Assembly (NCBI GenBank): GCA_900696465.1
Contig: CAADGE010000023.1
Span: 161,644-225,643 of the forward strand
Reading direction: 5' to 3'
DNA from: an uncultured Planctomycetota bacterium
Lineage (GTDB): Bacteria > Planctomycetota > Phycisphaerae > UBA1845 > UTPLA1
DNA length: 64,000 nt
The notes below the pieces were generated by a model. That model searched no databases. It saw only the letters and a list, made by a program, of their open reading frames with translations, and was not told the origin of the DNA. A program made the position numbers and the translations under genes. Shown one piece after another: positions 10,274 through 22,097 of this stretch; positions within the stretch are counted from its first letter, which is position 1; the number at the start of each line of letters is the position of its first letter.

Positions 10274-11299
10274 ATGACCACACGATCCGACGGCATTCAG
10301 GAATCATACGACCCGCGACAGCCCGCGGAACTCATCGGCTACGCCCTCGGGCTTTGCGACTCGGACGAACGACGGCGCATCGAGGCCGCCTTCACGCAGC
10401 CCGGCGAACTGGACAAAATCACCGCCCGCGTCCACCGGCTTCTTGCCCCGCTCGATCTGGATCCCGAACCCGCTGTCCCAACTGATCTTTCCGCACGCAT
10501 CCTCGCCCGAATCGACCGCGAAAGCGGCATCCTCAAATTCCCTCGCGCTGCACAGTTGCCGTCCGCTGCGGAAGTTGCCGGTGGCGGCCCGCTCCTGCCA
10601 CTTCGTGAGCTGGTCGGCCTGGCCGCTGCCATTCTGCTCTTCATCGGTATCCTCGTGCCCGGCTATCGCTCGGCGCGAACCGCCGCCCAGCGAACCGTCT
10701 GCGCAAACAATCTGCGAATGATGGGCACCGGCTACGCCGCCTATGCCGAATCGAACGCCGGCCAGCTTCCTTTCACCGGAGCGATTCCCGCCGGCTCGGC
10801 GTCATGGGCCCCGTCAGACCGCACCGGCATCCCGCACATCAGCAATTCGCAACACGCGTTCCTGCTGGTGCGTGGTCGGTTTGTCTCGCCGTCGGCGTTT
10901 GTCTGCCCCGGCCGGCCGAACGACTTCGCCGCCGACGCCGACGCCCTCGATCACTTCGACAACTTCCCCGACCTGCGAAACAACAGCTATTCGCTCGATC
11001 TCGTGACCGGCCCCTGGCGGCAGAACGAGTTCGAACCCGACATGCCGCGGGCCGCCGACATGAATCCGCTGGTCAACGATGATCGGCGACTGATCTCCAC
11101 CGGCCAGGCGCCGGATAATTCCCAGAGCCACGGCCGGTTCGACGGGCAGAATGTCCTCCGCGCCGACATGCGCGTTAACTGGTTCCGCACGCCGCGAGTC
11201 GGCATCGACAACGACGACATCTACCGGGTCGTCGGCGTTGAGCGCTACACGGGAACGGAGATCCCCAGCTTTCGCAGCGATGCCTTTCTCGTCCCGTAA
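10274..11299 (+). CDS. Anti-sigma-like N-terminus joined to a pseudopilin-like domain
   Basis: This 341-residue protein follows the ECF sigma gene. Residues 1-95 are polar and look like the cytoplasmic part of an anti-sigma factor (LIGYALGLCDSDERRRIEAA), without a visible zinc-binding HxxxCxxC motif. One membrane helix follows (LVGLAAAILLFIGILVPGY, about 116-134). Immediately after it is a segment typical of planctomycete type II pseudopilins: RSARTAAQRTVCANNLRMMG, then a CPGRP motif and the late signature GQNVLRADMRVNWF, where pseudopilins have GQNVLFADGHV. The anti-sigma role is inferred from gene order. The pseudopilin resemblance is seen in sequence. No prepilin peptidase site precedes the helix. 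Confidence 0.8.
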   Translation: MTTRSDGIQESYDPRQPAELIGYALGLCDSDERRRIEAAFTQPGELDKITARVHRLLAPLDLDPEPAVPTDLSARILARIDRESGILKFPRAAQLPSAAEVAGGGPLLPLRELVGLAAAILLFIGILVPGYRSARTAAQRTVCANNLRMMGTGYAAYAESNAGQLPFTGAIPAGSASWAPSDRTGIPHISNSQHAFLLVRGRFVSPSAFVCPGRPNDFAADADALDHFDNFPDLRNNSYSLDLVTGPWRQNEFEPDMPRAADMNPLVNDDRRLISTGQAPDNSQSHGRFDGQNVLRADMRVNWFRTPRVGIDNDDIYRVVGVERYTGTEIPSFRSDAFLVP

Positions 11300-11407
11300 G
11301 CACACGACAAATATTCCTGCCGCATCACGATTTGAAGCCGATGGATTGCAGTCCTTCGGCTGCTTCGCTTTAATCCGTTCGCAGGGTTTCAATTGCGGAG
11401 CGCAATA

Positions 11408-11956
11408 ATGTCCACGGCATGGGTCTGGGAACGAATCGAAATACGCGAAGGCGACCTGACCCGAATCGCCTGTGATGCCATCGTCAACGCCGCGAATACC
11501 TCGCTGCTCGGTGGCGGCGGTGTCGACGGCGCCATTCATCGCGCTGCCGGCCCGGCACTGCTCGCCGAATGTCGGAAGCTCGGCGGCTGCCCGACCGGCG
11601 AAGCGAGAATCACCCGCGGCTACGATCTGCCTGCGAAGTACGTCATTCACACCGTGGGCCCGGTCTATCACGACGGCCGACACGGCGAGCCGGAGCTGCT
11701 TCGGTCCTGCTATGCCCGATCGCTGGAGCTGGCCGCGGGGCACGACATCCGCACGATTGCCTTCCCGGCGATCAGTTGCGGTGTTAACGGCTACCCGCTG
11801 GCGGATGCCGCGCGGATCGCCCTGACGACGACGATCGCCTTTCTGGAAGCGGATACGCGGATTGAGAAGGTTTACTTTGTGTTGTTTCTGCCGGAGGTTT
11901 TGTCCGCGTACAAAGCCGCGTTCTTGGAATTGCGAGACGAGCAGGTCTCGAAATGA
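11408..11956 (+). CDS. Macrodomain protein (ADP-ribose / O-acetyl-ADP-ribose processing)
   Basis: This 182-residue protein starts at the ATG at 11408. It is a single macrodomain of the MacroD/YmdB class. The diagnostic stretches are GDLTRIACDAIVNAANTSLL, GGGGVDGAIHRAAG, CPTGEARITRGYDLPAKYVIH, HTVGPVY and AFPAISCGVNGYP. The NAAN motif and the glycine-rich GGGGVDGAI loop bind the ADP-ribose and carry the catalytic Asn/Asp in characterised members, which hydrolyse O-acetyl-ADP-ribose or remove mono-ADP-ribose. It appears to be a single-gene unit between the ECF pair and the convergent ligA. Confidence 0.93.
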   Translation: MSTAWVWERIEIREGDLTRIACDAIVNAANTSLLGGGGVDGAIHRAAGPALLAECRKLGGCPTGEARITRGYDLPAKYVIHTVGPVYHDGRHGEPELLRSCYARSLELAAGHDIRTIAFPAISCGVNGYPLADAARIALTTTIAFLEADTRIEKVYFVLFLPEVLSAYKAAFLELRDEQVSK

Positions 11957-11988
11957 AGATTGCAGCGACAGCGGAACCGGATGTTTTC

Positions 11989-16090
<4,102 letters not shown>

Positions 16091-16320
16091 TTCAAACGGC
16101 TCTGGCTGTACGGGGGTAGCTGTCCACCAACGGCAGTGACTCGATGCTCCAGTTGCAGCATAGTCTATCGCGCGCGAGCGGGCCGTGCGCAAAAAGAAAG
16201 CGCCGAGATTCGCTAGGAATACCCGACGCTTTCCGGAGGGGAAAGAAGCCGTGCCTCTTTTCGGCTCCTGATTAGACAAGGGCCGCTCGCCCTCGTTAGG
16301 TATGATCCGATTTTCTCCAT

Positions 16321-16344
16321 GGCCGGCAGCACGGGCTACCGGCC
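16321..16344 (-). terminator. GC-rich hairpin just after nrdJ
   Basis: The sequence forms a stem of GGCCGG (16321-16326) with CCGGCC (16339-16344), extended by a partly paired AGC/GCT, 14 bases past the nrdJ stop codon. There is no U-run on the nrdJ side, so it is a weak or Rho-assisted terminator candidate, or an mRNA 3' stabiliser. Confidence 0.35.
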
Positions 16345-16357
16345 TGCCACGATTCCG

Positions 16358-19021
16358 CTAGCAATGCGCGTAACCGCAACTGTGGCACTTTGTGCAACCC
16401 TCGCCGGTATCGAGCACGCCGCCACACTCCGGACACTTGAGCTTGTAGGTATCTCTCGGGGCATCCAGGCCGGCGATTTCCTGAAGTCGGTTGGCCGCCG
16501 CAAGGGTGCGATCTTCACCGTCGCCGTGGCCGCCGTTGCCATGATCGCCGTTTCCATTCCCGCCGGTTCGCTTCGTCCGGCCGCCTTCCAGCTCGCTCGG
16601 ATCAACTTCGCCGAGCAACAGGGACCGCAGACCGTAGCGCTCCTTGGCGCGAACGTACTTCTTGAGTCCCTGGGCAAGACCGTCGCCGAGGGACATGATC
16701 CGCCCGTCTTTCGTGGGGATCTGCAGCGACGAACCGATGCCCGACAGCTGCTTGATGACGTGGTTGAGCCGTCCGCCGGCGCGGAGCCAGAGACTGATCA
16801 TCCGGCAGATGGCCTCCAGATCACTCGTGGCGATGTCGCCGCCCTTGCCGAGCTGGGCGAAGACTTCCAGCTCGCGCTGCTCGTGCGGATCGACGGTGAT
16901 CTGAATGTGCATGTTGCCGAAGGGTGTCTGCTGGCGAACGCGGATGCCGCTGGTGATCGACGGCAGCTCGCGCGGCTCCAGCAGCGGGGGCTGCTTCTTT
17001 ACTTCCGTCACCCGCTCACCGAAGAGGTTCGTCTCCGTCGTGATGCGGGTGTGTTCGCCTTCGTTCTTCACTTCGATCACCTCGCTGACCGGCAGATCGG
17101 CCTTCGCCGTCATTTCCTTGTGTTTCTTCTCGGAGTCGGCCAGGGCCATCGGCTGGCTGGAGCGACACCCGTCGCGGTAGACGGTGACGCCTTTGCAGCG
17201 CAGGTCGTAGGCCATCCGGTAGATCTTCTCAACGTCGCCCGGATCGGCGTCGTGGGCAAAGTTGATCGTCTTGCTGATCGAGGAATCGCAGTGCTTCTGA
17301 AAGGCGGCCTGCATCCGAATGTGCCACTCCGGCGTGATGTCGTGGGCACAGACGAAGACGCGCTTCACGTCCTCCGGCAGGTTGTCAATATGAGCGAGGG
17401 TGCCTTCCGTGGCGATCTGGTCCATCAGTCCCTCGCTGTAAAAACCCCGCTGACGAGCGACCTGTTCGAAGGTCTCATTGATCTCGATCATGGGGGACTT
17501 GCCTTCTTCCTGTCCCTTGAGGACGTTTCGATAGAAGGCAAGACTGAACATCGGTTCCACGCCGCCCGAACAGTCGGCGATGATGCTGATCGTCCCCGTG
17601 GGGGCAACCGTCGTCACGGCGCTGTTGCGCATCGGGCGGTGGAACGTGGTATCCCAGATGCTGTTGGCCCAGTTCGGGAAGCTGCCGCGCTCCACGGCGA
17701 GCTTCTCGGAGTAATTGTGGGCCTCGTCGTTGACGAACTTCATCAACCGTTCGCCCCAGGCGATGCCCTCGTCGGAGTTGTAGGCCACGCCGAGCTTGTA
17801 AAGCGCGTCGGCAAAGCCCATCACACCCAGGCCGATCTTGCGGTTGGCCTTGCAGATGTCGTCGATCTGCGGGAGCGGGTAGTTGTTCGCATCGATGACG
17901 TTGTCCAGAAAACGCACCGACTCGTGCACCGTCTCACGCAGCGCGTCCCAATCAACCTGCGCCTCGGGGGTGCAGGAATCCTTCACAAACAAACCGAGGT
18001 TGATGCTGCCGAGATTGCACGCTTCGTACGGCAGGAGCGGCTGCTCCCCGCACGGATTCGTCGCTTCGATGCGTCCGACGTGCGGCGTCGGGTTCGCCTC
18101 GTTGATGCGATCGATGAAAACCACGCCCGGCTCGCCGGTCTGCCAGGCGTGCTTGATGATGATGCCCCAGATGTCCCGACGGGTGTAGACGGGCGACTTG
18201 CCGTCGTACTTCTCGACCGGGATCAGGTCCTTGATGCTGTAGGCGTGGATGTTCACATCCCGCGGGATGTAGAACTCCTGCCCGTTGCGGGGATTGCGGG
18301 TCAGATGCGGTGAATCGGCATTCTTAAGGAAGCCGTTCATCCACTCGTCCGTGATCTTTACGGAGATGTTGTAATTGGTGAACTGGGTCAGGTCCTGCTT
18401 GGCATACAGGAACTTCACGATGTCAGGATGATGAACGTACATCATTCCCATGTTCGCGCCGCGACGGAAGGCGCCCTGCTGGATGGCATTGGTCGCCTCG
18501 GAAAAGGCCCGCCAGAAGGAGATGGGCCCGCTCGTGGTGCCGCCGCTGGACTTGATGAAGTCCCCCGTCGGGCGCAGGGCATCGAAGGCGAAGCCCGTAC
18601 CGCCGCCGGCCTTCTGGATCAGTGCGGTGTGCTTGATCGAATCAAAAATGCCGTCGATCGAATCGGGCACGGGAAGGACGAAACAGGCGCTGAGCATCCC
18701 CATCGAGCGGCCGGCATTCATCAGCGTCGGGCTGTTGGGCATGAACTTGCGGGAGGTCATGAGCCGCTTAAATCGCGTCTTCCACTCGCTGCGGCAGGCC
18801 TCGTTTCCGCCGTACATGACTTCCACATCCGCCACCGTACGGGCAACCCGCTCGAACAGGGCGTCCGGCGTTTCGGTGCAGCGGCCGGTCTCGTCCTTCT
18901 CCAGGTAGCGGGCGCGCAGAACGCGCGCGGCATTTTCCGTCAGACCGTACTGGTCATAACGGGAAGATTGAGCGACCTCCGTGTCGCGAAGGGTGATTCG
19001 ATCCGTCGAAAGCGTTACCAT
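16358..19021 (-). CDS. nrdJ: Class II (adenosylcobalamin-dependent) ribonucleotide reductase
   Basis: This 887-residue enzyme makes deoxyribonucleotides using adenosylcobalamin. Conserved parts in order are RKFMPNSPTLMNAGR, LSACFVLPVPDS, QKAGGGTGFAFDALRP, the radical-bearing Cys region NPCGEQPLLPYEACNLGSIN, PTGTISIIADCSGGVEP, and a C-terminal zinc-ribbon-like CPECGG..CTKCHSCGYAHC holding the shuttle cysteines. The ATG at 19021 opens the conserved N-terminus. Earlier in-frame codons add a poorly conserved extension. The leader is about 245 bases from a well-matched promoter at 19274-19302, which carries an NrdR-like box. No other ribonucleotide reductase gene and no B12 synthesis genes are in the window. 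Confidence 0.95.
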   Translation of the reverse strand: MVTLSTDRITLRDTEVAQSSRYDQYGLTENAARVLRARYLEKDETGRCTETPDALFERVARTVADVEVMYGGNEACRSEWKTRFKRLMTSRKFMPNSPTLMNAGRSMGMLSACFVLPVPDSIDGIFDSIKHTALIQKAGGGTGFAFDALRPTGDFIKSSGGTTSGPISFWRAFSEATNAIQQGAFRRGANMGMMYVHHPDIVKFLYAKQDLTQFTNYNISVKITDEWMNGFLKNADSPHLTRNPRNGQEFYIPRDVNIHAYSIKDLIPVEKYDGKSPVYTRRDIWGIIIKHAWQTGEPGVVFIDRINEANPTPHVGRIEATNPCGEQPLLPYEACNLGSINLGLFVKDSCTPEAQVDWDALRETVHESVRFLDNVIDANNYPLPQIDDICKANRKIGLGVMGFADALYKLGVAYNSDEGIAWGERLMKFVNDEAHNYSEKLAVERGSFPNWANSIWDTTFHRPMRNSAVTTVAPTGTISIIADCSGGVEPMFSLAFYRNVLKGQEEGKSPMIEINETFEQVARQRGFYSEGLMDQIATEGTLAHIDNLPEDVKRVFVCAHDITPEWHIRMQAAFQKHCDSSISKTINFAHDADPGDVEKIYRMAYDLRCKGVTVYRDGCRSSQPMALADSEKKHKEMTAKADLPVSEVIEVKNEGEHTRITTETNLFGERVTEVKKQPPLLEPRELPSITSGIRVRQQTPFGNMHIQITVDPHEQRELEVFAQLGKGGDIATSDLEAICRMISLWLRAGGRLNHVIKQLSGIGSSLQIPTKDGRIMSLGDGLAQGLKKYVRAKERYGLRSLLLGEVDPSELEGGRTKRTGGNGNGDHGNGGHGDGEDRTLAAANRLQEIAGLDAPRDTYKLKCPECGGVLDTGEGCTKCHSCGYAHC

Positions 19022-19273
19022 AGTTCCCACCGATTTCCCGAAAAATGCCACCGGTACATGCCCGGCGACTGCGCCACGCAAAAACCAGCCGCCGACGCCC
19101 GTGCCATCGAACACGACTGGAGAATTCCAAACTGCCCTGCGATTGCGACCTCGAAACGGCCAACGATTCCGACAGCCATCCCCTTGCGGCTAGGCCTCAT
19201 GCGGCCCCGCATTAGTGCAGGCGTCGGAAGTCAATTTCGGGTCGTCCCCAACGACAACTTGAGGACAAGTTGT

Positions 19274-19302
19274 TTAATACCCCAAGATGTAGTGGGTGTC
19301 AA
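19274..19302 (-). promoter_or_regulatory. Sigma70-type promoter of nrdJ
   Basis: On the reverse strand there is a perfect -35 TTGACA (19302-19297), a 17-base spacer and a -10 TATTAA (19279-19274). It points at nrdJ, whose start is about 245 bases away. The long leader shows no recognisable cobalamin riboswitch. Confidence 0.6.
19280..19295. promoter_or_regulatory. NrdR-box-like palindrome in the nrdJ promoter spacer
   Basis: CCCCAAGATGTAGTGG fits 11 of 16 positions of the NrdR consensus ACACWATATATWGTGT, including the central AT and the GTG half. It fills the spacer between -35 and -10, where NrdR binding would block polymerase. A weaker related site may lie at 19314-19329, about 34 bases away. 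NrdR boxes usually come in pairs at about three helical turns, so the second site is doubtful. Confidence 0.45.
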
Positions 19303-19531
19303 CCAAAACTTATCGAAATATTGTAGTTTCGTTAAGATCAGCTTTCCTGACCGCTTACGGTCAAATCGCCCAGTTGCTGCGGATTTGAGATCGGTTCTCT
19401 CACAAGTTGCGTCGTCGTTTGACGTTGTCCTGCACGGAGATTCTCGGACGTAACCGTAACGTTCTGCATCATCCCGGAAACGCTCGAGTTACAGTAAAAA
19501 ACGTGTGGGATTCTCCGGCAATTGGAGTGCA
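19303..19531. other. Intergenic region upstream of the methyltransferase pair
   Basis: This is the outer part of the 510-base gap between divergent nrdJ and the methyltransferase gene. It holds a perfect inverted repeat TGACCG-CTTA-CGGTCA at 19348-19363 that could be an operator. I found no convincing promoter for the rightward gene and no RNA gene. Confidence 0.4.
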
Positions 19532-20269
19532 ATGACGCCGTTGCATGTGCAGCGGTGGAGGCCCGGCCGACCACAGCGCCGAGGACAATGTGCCGACGTG
19601 ACTCGACACGACGACAACAATCGCGAGCCCTGTCCCCTGTGCGCGGAAGTGGCGCCGCGATTCTTCCGGCGCGAGGAGCGCGCGTTTCATCTCTGTCCGT
19701 GTTGCGACCTCGCGTATGTGCCACACAGATGTCACTTAAGCCCCGACGCCCAGCGTGCTCGCTACGCCGCGCACCAGAACACGCTTGACAACGCCGGGTA
19801 CGTGGCGAGATTCGAAGCATTGCTCGATCCGTTCGCCCGACACACCCGCGATGTGCGGCGCGTGCTCGATTACGGCTGCGGCCCCGGGCCGGTGCTGGTG
19901 GAACTGCTACGTCGGCGGGGATATGACGCAGAGGGCTACGACCCCTACTTTGCAGCACAGACGGATCTGTCGCGACCCTACGACGCTGTGTTTTCCACGG
20001 AAACCTTCGAGCATCTCGCGGATGTTGATGGTGAAATCCGGCGAATCCTGGGGCTGATTCGTCCCGGCGGCTATCTGGCGGTGATGACAGAGCTTCATCG
20101 GGGACCGGATTCGTTCACAGACTGGTACTACGCCCGCGACCCGACGCACGTCGCCTTCTATTCGTCGAGGACATTCGAGTACATCTGTAAGCGCGATTCG
20201 CTGGTTTCGTTGTTTCGGAACGGGCGGAACATACTTCTGTTGCGAAAAAGGGAGGTTGGTCCTTCATGA
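19532..20269 (+). CDS. Class I SAM-dependent methyltransferase with N-terminal zinc-ribbon-like segment
   Basis: A 245-residue protein starts at the ATG at 19532, preceded by GGAG. Cysteine pairs CPLC and CPCC (about residues 35-65) form a likely zinc ribbon. The methyltransferase core is VLDYGCGPGPVLVELL (motif I, SAM binding), then AVFSTETFEHLADVDGEI and LIRPGGYLAVMTELH, as in ubiE/23-like methyltransferases. The layout resembles small methyltransferases of O-antigen or secondary metabolite clusters, but the substrate is unknown. Its TGA overlaps the ATG of the next gene (ATGA), so the two are translationally coupled. Confidence 0.85.
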   Translation: MTPLHVQRWRPGRPQRRGQCADVTRHDDNNREPCPLCAEVAPRFFRREERAFHLCPCCDLAYVPHRCHLSPDAQRARYAAHQNTLDNAGYVARFEALLDPFARHTRDVRRVLDYGCGPGPVLVELLRRRGYDAEGYDPYFAAQTDLSRPYDAVFSTETFEHLADVDGEIRRILGLIRPGGYLAVMTELHRGPDSFTDWYYARDPTHVAFYSSRTFEYICKRDSLVSLFRNGRNILLLRKREVGPS

Positions 20270-21318
20270 AACACGTGACGCAAATCATCCCGAACGGCAC
20301 GCTGGCGATCGCCTGCGTCTTCCTCTACGCGTCCGCACTGCGCGGCGAAGACCCTTCGAGCGTCAAGTCCGCAGTGGATTCTCCCGCTCTCGCAAAACTG
20401 CATGAAGAGGCAGCAGCAGTCCGGCCGCTGTCGAAGTCACGTGTCGCACGGGACTTTCTCGCGGCTGTCGAGCATCTGACTCCCCCTTCGCCTCGCAAAC
20501 TGTATCGCGATGAAGCGCGCCAGTTCCATTGCGAGTCATCCGCCTTGAAGCTGACAGCGCCGGAGCGAGAAAAGCTGGAAGAAGTGCCCTTCACGGACCT
20601 GCTTTTTTACTACACGAAGTACGGCACGCCGCTGGCCTACGTGCGTCCGCTGGAGTTGCTGGGAGAGAGCGGCATCAAGACCATCCGGGGCAAGCGCATT
20701 CTTGACTACGGTTACGGCACGGTCGGCCACTTGCGGTTGCTGGCTGCCTGCGGCGCGGATGCCGTGGGCGTCGACGTCGATCCGTTTCTGCGTGCACTCT
20801 ACAGCCGGCCGGACGATCAGGGCAAGCTTCGTATCGACGGAAAAAGTGTCGGAAGCGTGACACTCGTGGATGGCCGATGGCCCGGTGACCGCGCCGCGCG
20901 CGAGTCCATCGGCATTGGCTACGACCTGATCCTTTCCAAAAACACGCTCAAGAACGGCTACCTTCATCCCGAGCGAGAAGTCGATCCGCGGATGCTCGTC
21001 GACCTCGGCGTGAGCGAGGAGGAATTTGTTCGCGCTCTGTATGCATCGCTCAAGCCCGGCGGTCTCGTGATGATTTACAACCTCAGTCCGGCTCCTTCTC
21101 CGCCGGACCAACCGTACAAGCCCTGGGCTGACGGTCGTTGCCCGTTTCCGCGCGCAATGCTCAGCGAAGTCGGGTTTGAAATTCTGTCGTACGATCAGGA
21201 GGATTCCGCTGCCGCTCGCGCGATGGCGCGGGCATTCGGCTGGGATCAGGGCCAAGGGGGAATGGACCTCGAAAACGATCTCTTCGCTCACTATACCCTT
21301 CTGCGGCGTTCAAAATAG
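20266..21318 (+). CDS. Methyltransferase-like protein with an apparent signal peptide
   Basis: The 350-residue product begins with a short basic region and a hydrophobic stretch ending in an Ala-rich site (TLAIACVFLYASALRGED), which looks like a Sec signal peptide. Yet residues 140-260 look like a class I SAM-binding fold: GKRILDYGYGTVGHLRLLAA, then ADAVGVDVD, YDLILSKNTLKNGY and ASLKPGGLVMIYNLSP. Export of a SAM enzyme would be odd, because SAM is cytoplasmic. Either the hydrophobic start is an anchor, or the fold has another use. ATGA coupling to the upstream methyltransferase indicates joint function. Confidence 0.75.
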   Translation: MKHVTQIIPNGTLAIACVFLYASALRGEDPSSVKSAVDSPALAKLHEEAAAVRPLSKSRVARDFLAAVEHLTPPSPRKLYRDEARQFHCESSALKLTAPEREKLEEVPFTDLLFYYTKYGTPLAYVRPLELLGESGIKTIRGKRILDYGYGTVGHLRLLAACGADAVGVDVDPFLRALYSRPDDQGKLRIDGKSVGSVTLVDGRWPGDRAARESIGIGYDLILSKNTLKNGYLHPEREVDPRMLVDLGVSEEEFVRALYASLKPGGLVMIYNLSPAPSPPDQPYKPWADGRCPFPRAMLSEVGFEILSYDQEDSAAARAMARAFGWDQGQGGMDLENDLFAHYTLLRRSK

Positions 21319-21373
21319 ACATCTACCAGCGCAATCGCTGGGCTGTGAAAATAATCCCAAGTGGAAAATCCGG

Positions 21374-21403
21374 TTGGAATTCACAGGCCAAAAGCCCCAT
21401 AAT
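21374..21403 (+). promoter_or_regulatory. Candidate promoter of the 21461 gene
   Basis: TTGGAA at 21374-21379 and CATAAT at 21398-21403 are separated by 18 bases. A transcript from about 21410 would carry the strong ribosome site GGAAAGGGG just ahead of the ATG at 21461. Confidence 0.45.
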
Positions 21404-21460
21404 ATCGCTTTCGGGAGGGGGTTCTTCCCGATTTCATCTTCTTGGAAAGGGGTAAAGCAA

Positions 21461-21976
21461 ATGTCGATTCCGAACCCGCGTTTCTATGAACGTCTCATGA
21501 AGGACATCCGCTACGTTCTCGGGCACTTTCCGACGCGAAACTTGGTGCGATTGCGCGCCGAGGTGAGACAAGGCGGTGTCATCCGTCATACCTATACGGA
21601 CAATGATGGCCGCGGCTGCGTCCTGAACGTGCTCTCTCGGGGGATGCCGCCGGGCATGCAGATCACGGACAAGCCGTCGCTCGTACGGTTCTTCACCGGT
21701 GGATTCAGTGCCGCTCACATGGGTCTGCCGGAGTACCAGCCCGCGAAGTACCTGGTGAAGATCTGGGACGGCAATCCGGAGGCCATCGAGCGTTACGGTA
21801 CCGCCGTCCCGCTCTCGGAGGAGGTGCTGATCGAGATTCTCAACCAGGTGATTCGCGAGCGAATCGCACTGCATGAGCAGGAGCGACAGGTCCGCACCCG
21901 GGCGCTGGAGCGCCTTCAGACCAGGTCGGCACGAGTCGAAGATGGAACGCGCATGAGCAATCCGGGGGGCATCTGA
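21461..21976 (+). CDS. Conserved protein of unknown function
   Basis: A 171-residue soluble protein starts at the ATG at 21461, chosen for the strong GGAAAGGGG ribosome site 8-16 bases upstream, unusual in this window. The sequence shows a folded N-terminal region (RFYERLMKDIRYVLGHFPTR, then VLNVLSRGMPPGMQITDKPS) and an Arg/Glu-rich, probably helical C-terminus. No signal peptide, membrane segment or known motif was found. It has its own promoter and terminator and so is a monocistronic gene, probably well expressed. Function unknown. Confidence 0.75.
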   Translation: MSIPNPRFYERLMKDIRYVLGHFPTRNLVRLRAEVRQGGVIRHTYTDNDGRGCVLNVLSRGMPPGMQITDKPSLVRFFTGGFSAAHMGLPEYQPAKYLVKIWDGNPEAIERYGTAVPLSEEVLIEILNQVIRERIALHEQERQVRTRALERLQTRSARVEDGTRMSNPGGI

Positions 21977-22026
21977 TTCGATCGGGCGCTGTGATTGAAT
22001 CGGCGCTAAGCATGTAAACTTTCAAT

Positions 22027-22068
22027 ACGGCCCATGGCTGAGGATCACCTGGTCATGGGCCGTTTTAT
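22027..22068 (+). terminator. Intrinsic terminator after the 21461 gene
   Basis: A perfect 10-base-pair stem, ACGGCCCATG (22027-22036) with CATGGGCCGT (22054-22063), encloses a 17-base loop and is followed by TTTATT. It lies 50 bases after the stop of the forward gene and just before the end of the convergent ATP-grasp gene. Confidence 0.85.
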
Positions 22069-22097
22069 TATCGCGTGATCTTCGGCTGCTGCTTCAT

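Noticed and set aside
16319..18313. 664-codon forward frame opposite nrdJ
   Set aside because: Antisense of a highly conserved nrdJ frame with all active-site motifs; no protein features.
19022..19273. Cobalamin riboswitch in the nrdJ leader
   Set aside because: The leader is long and the enzyme uses B12, but the conserved B12-box type sequence was not found in the reverse-strand leader.
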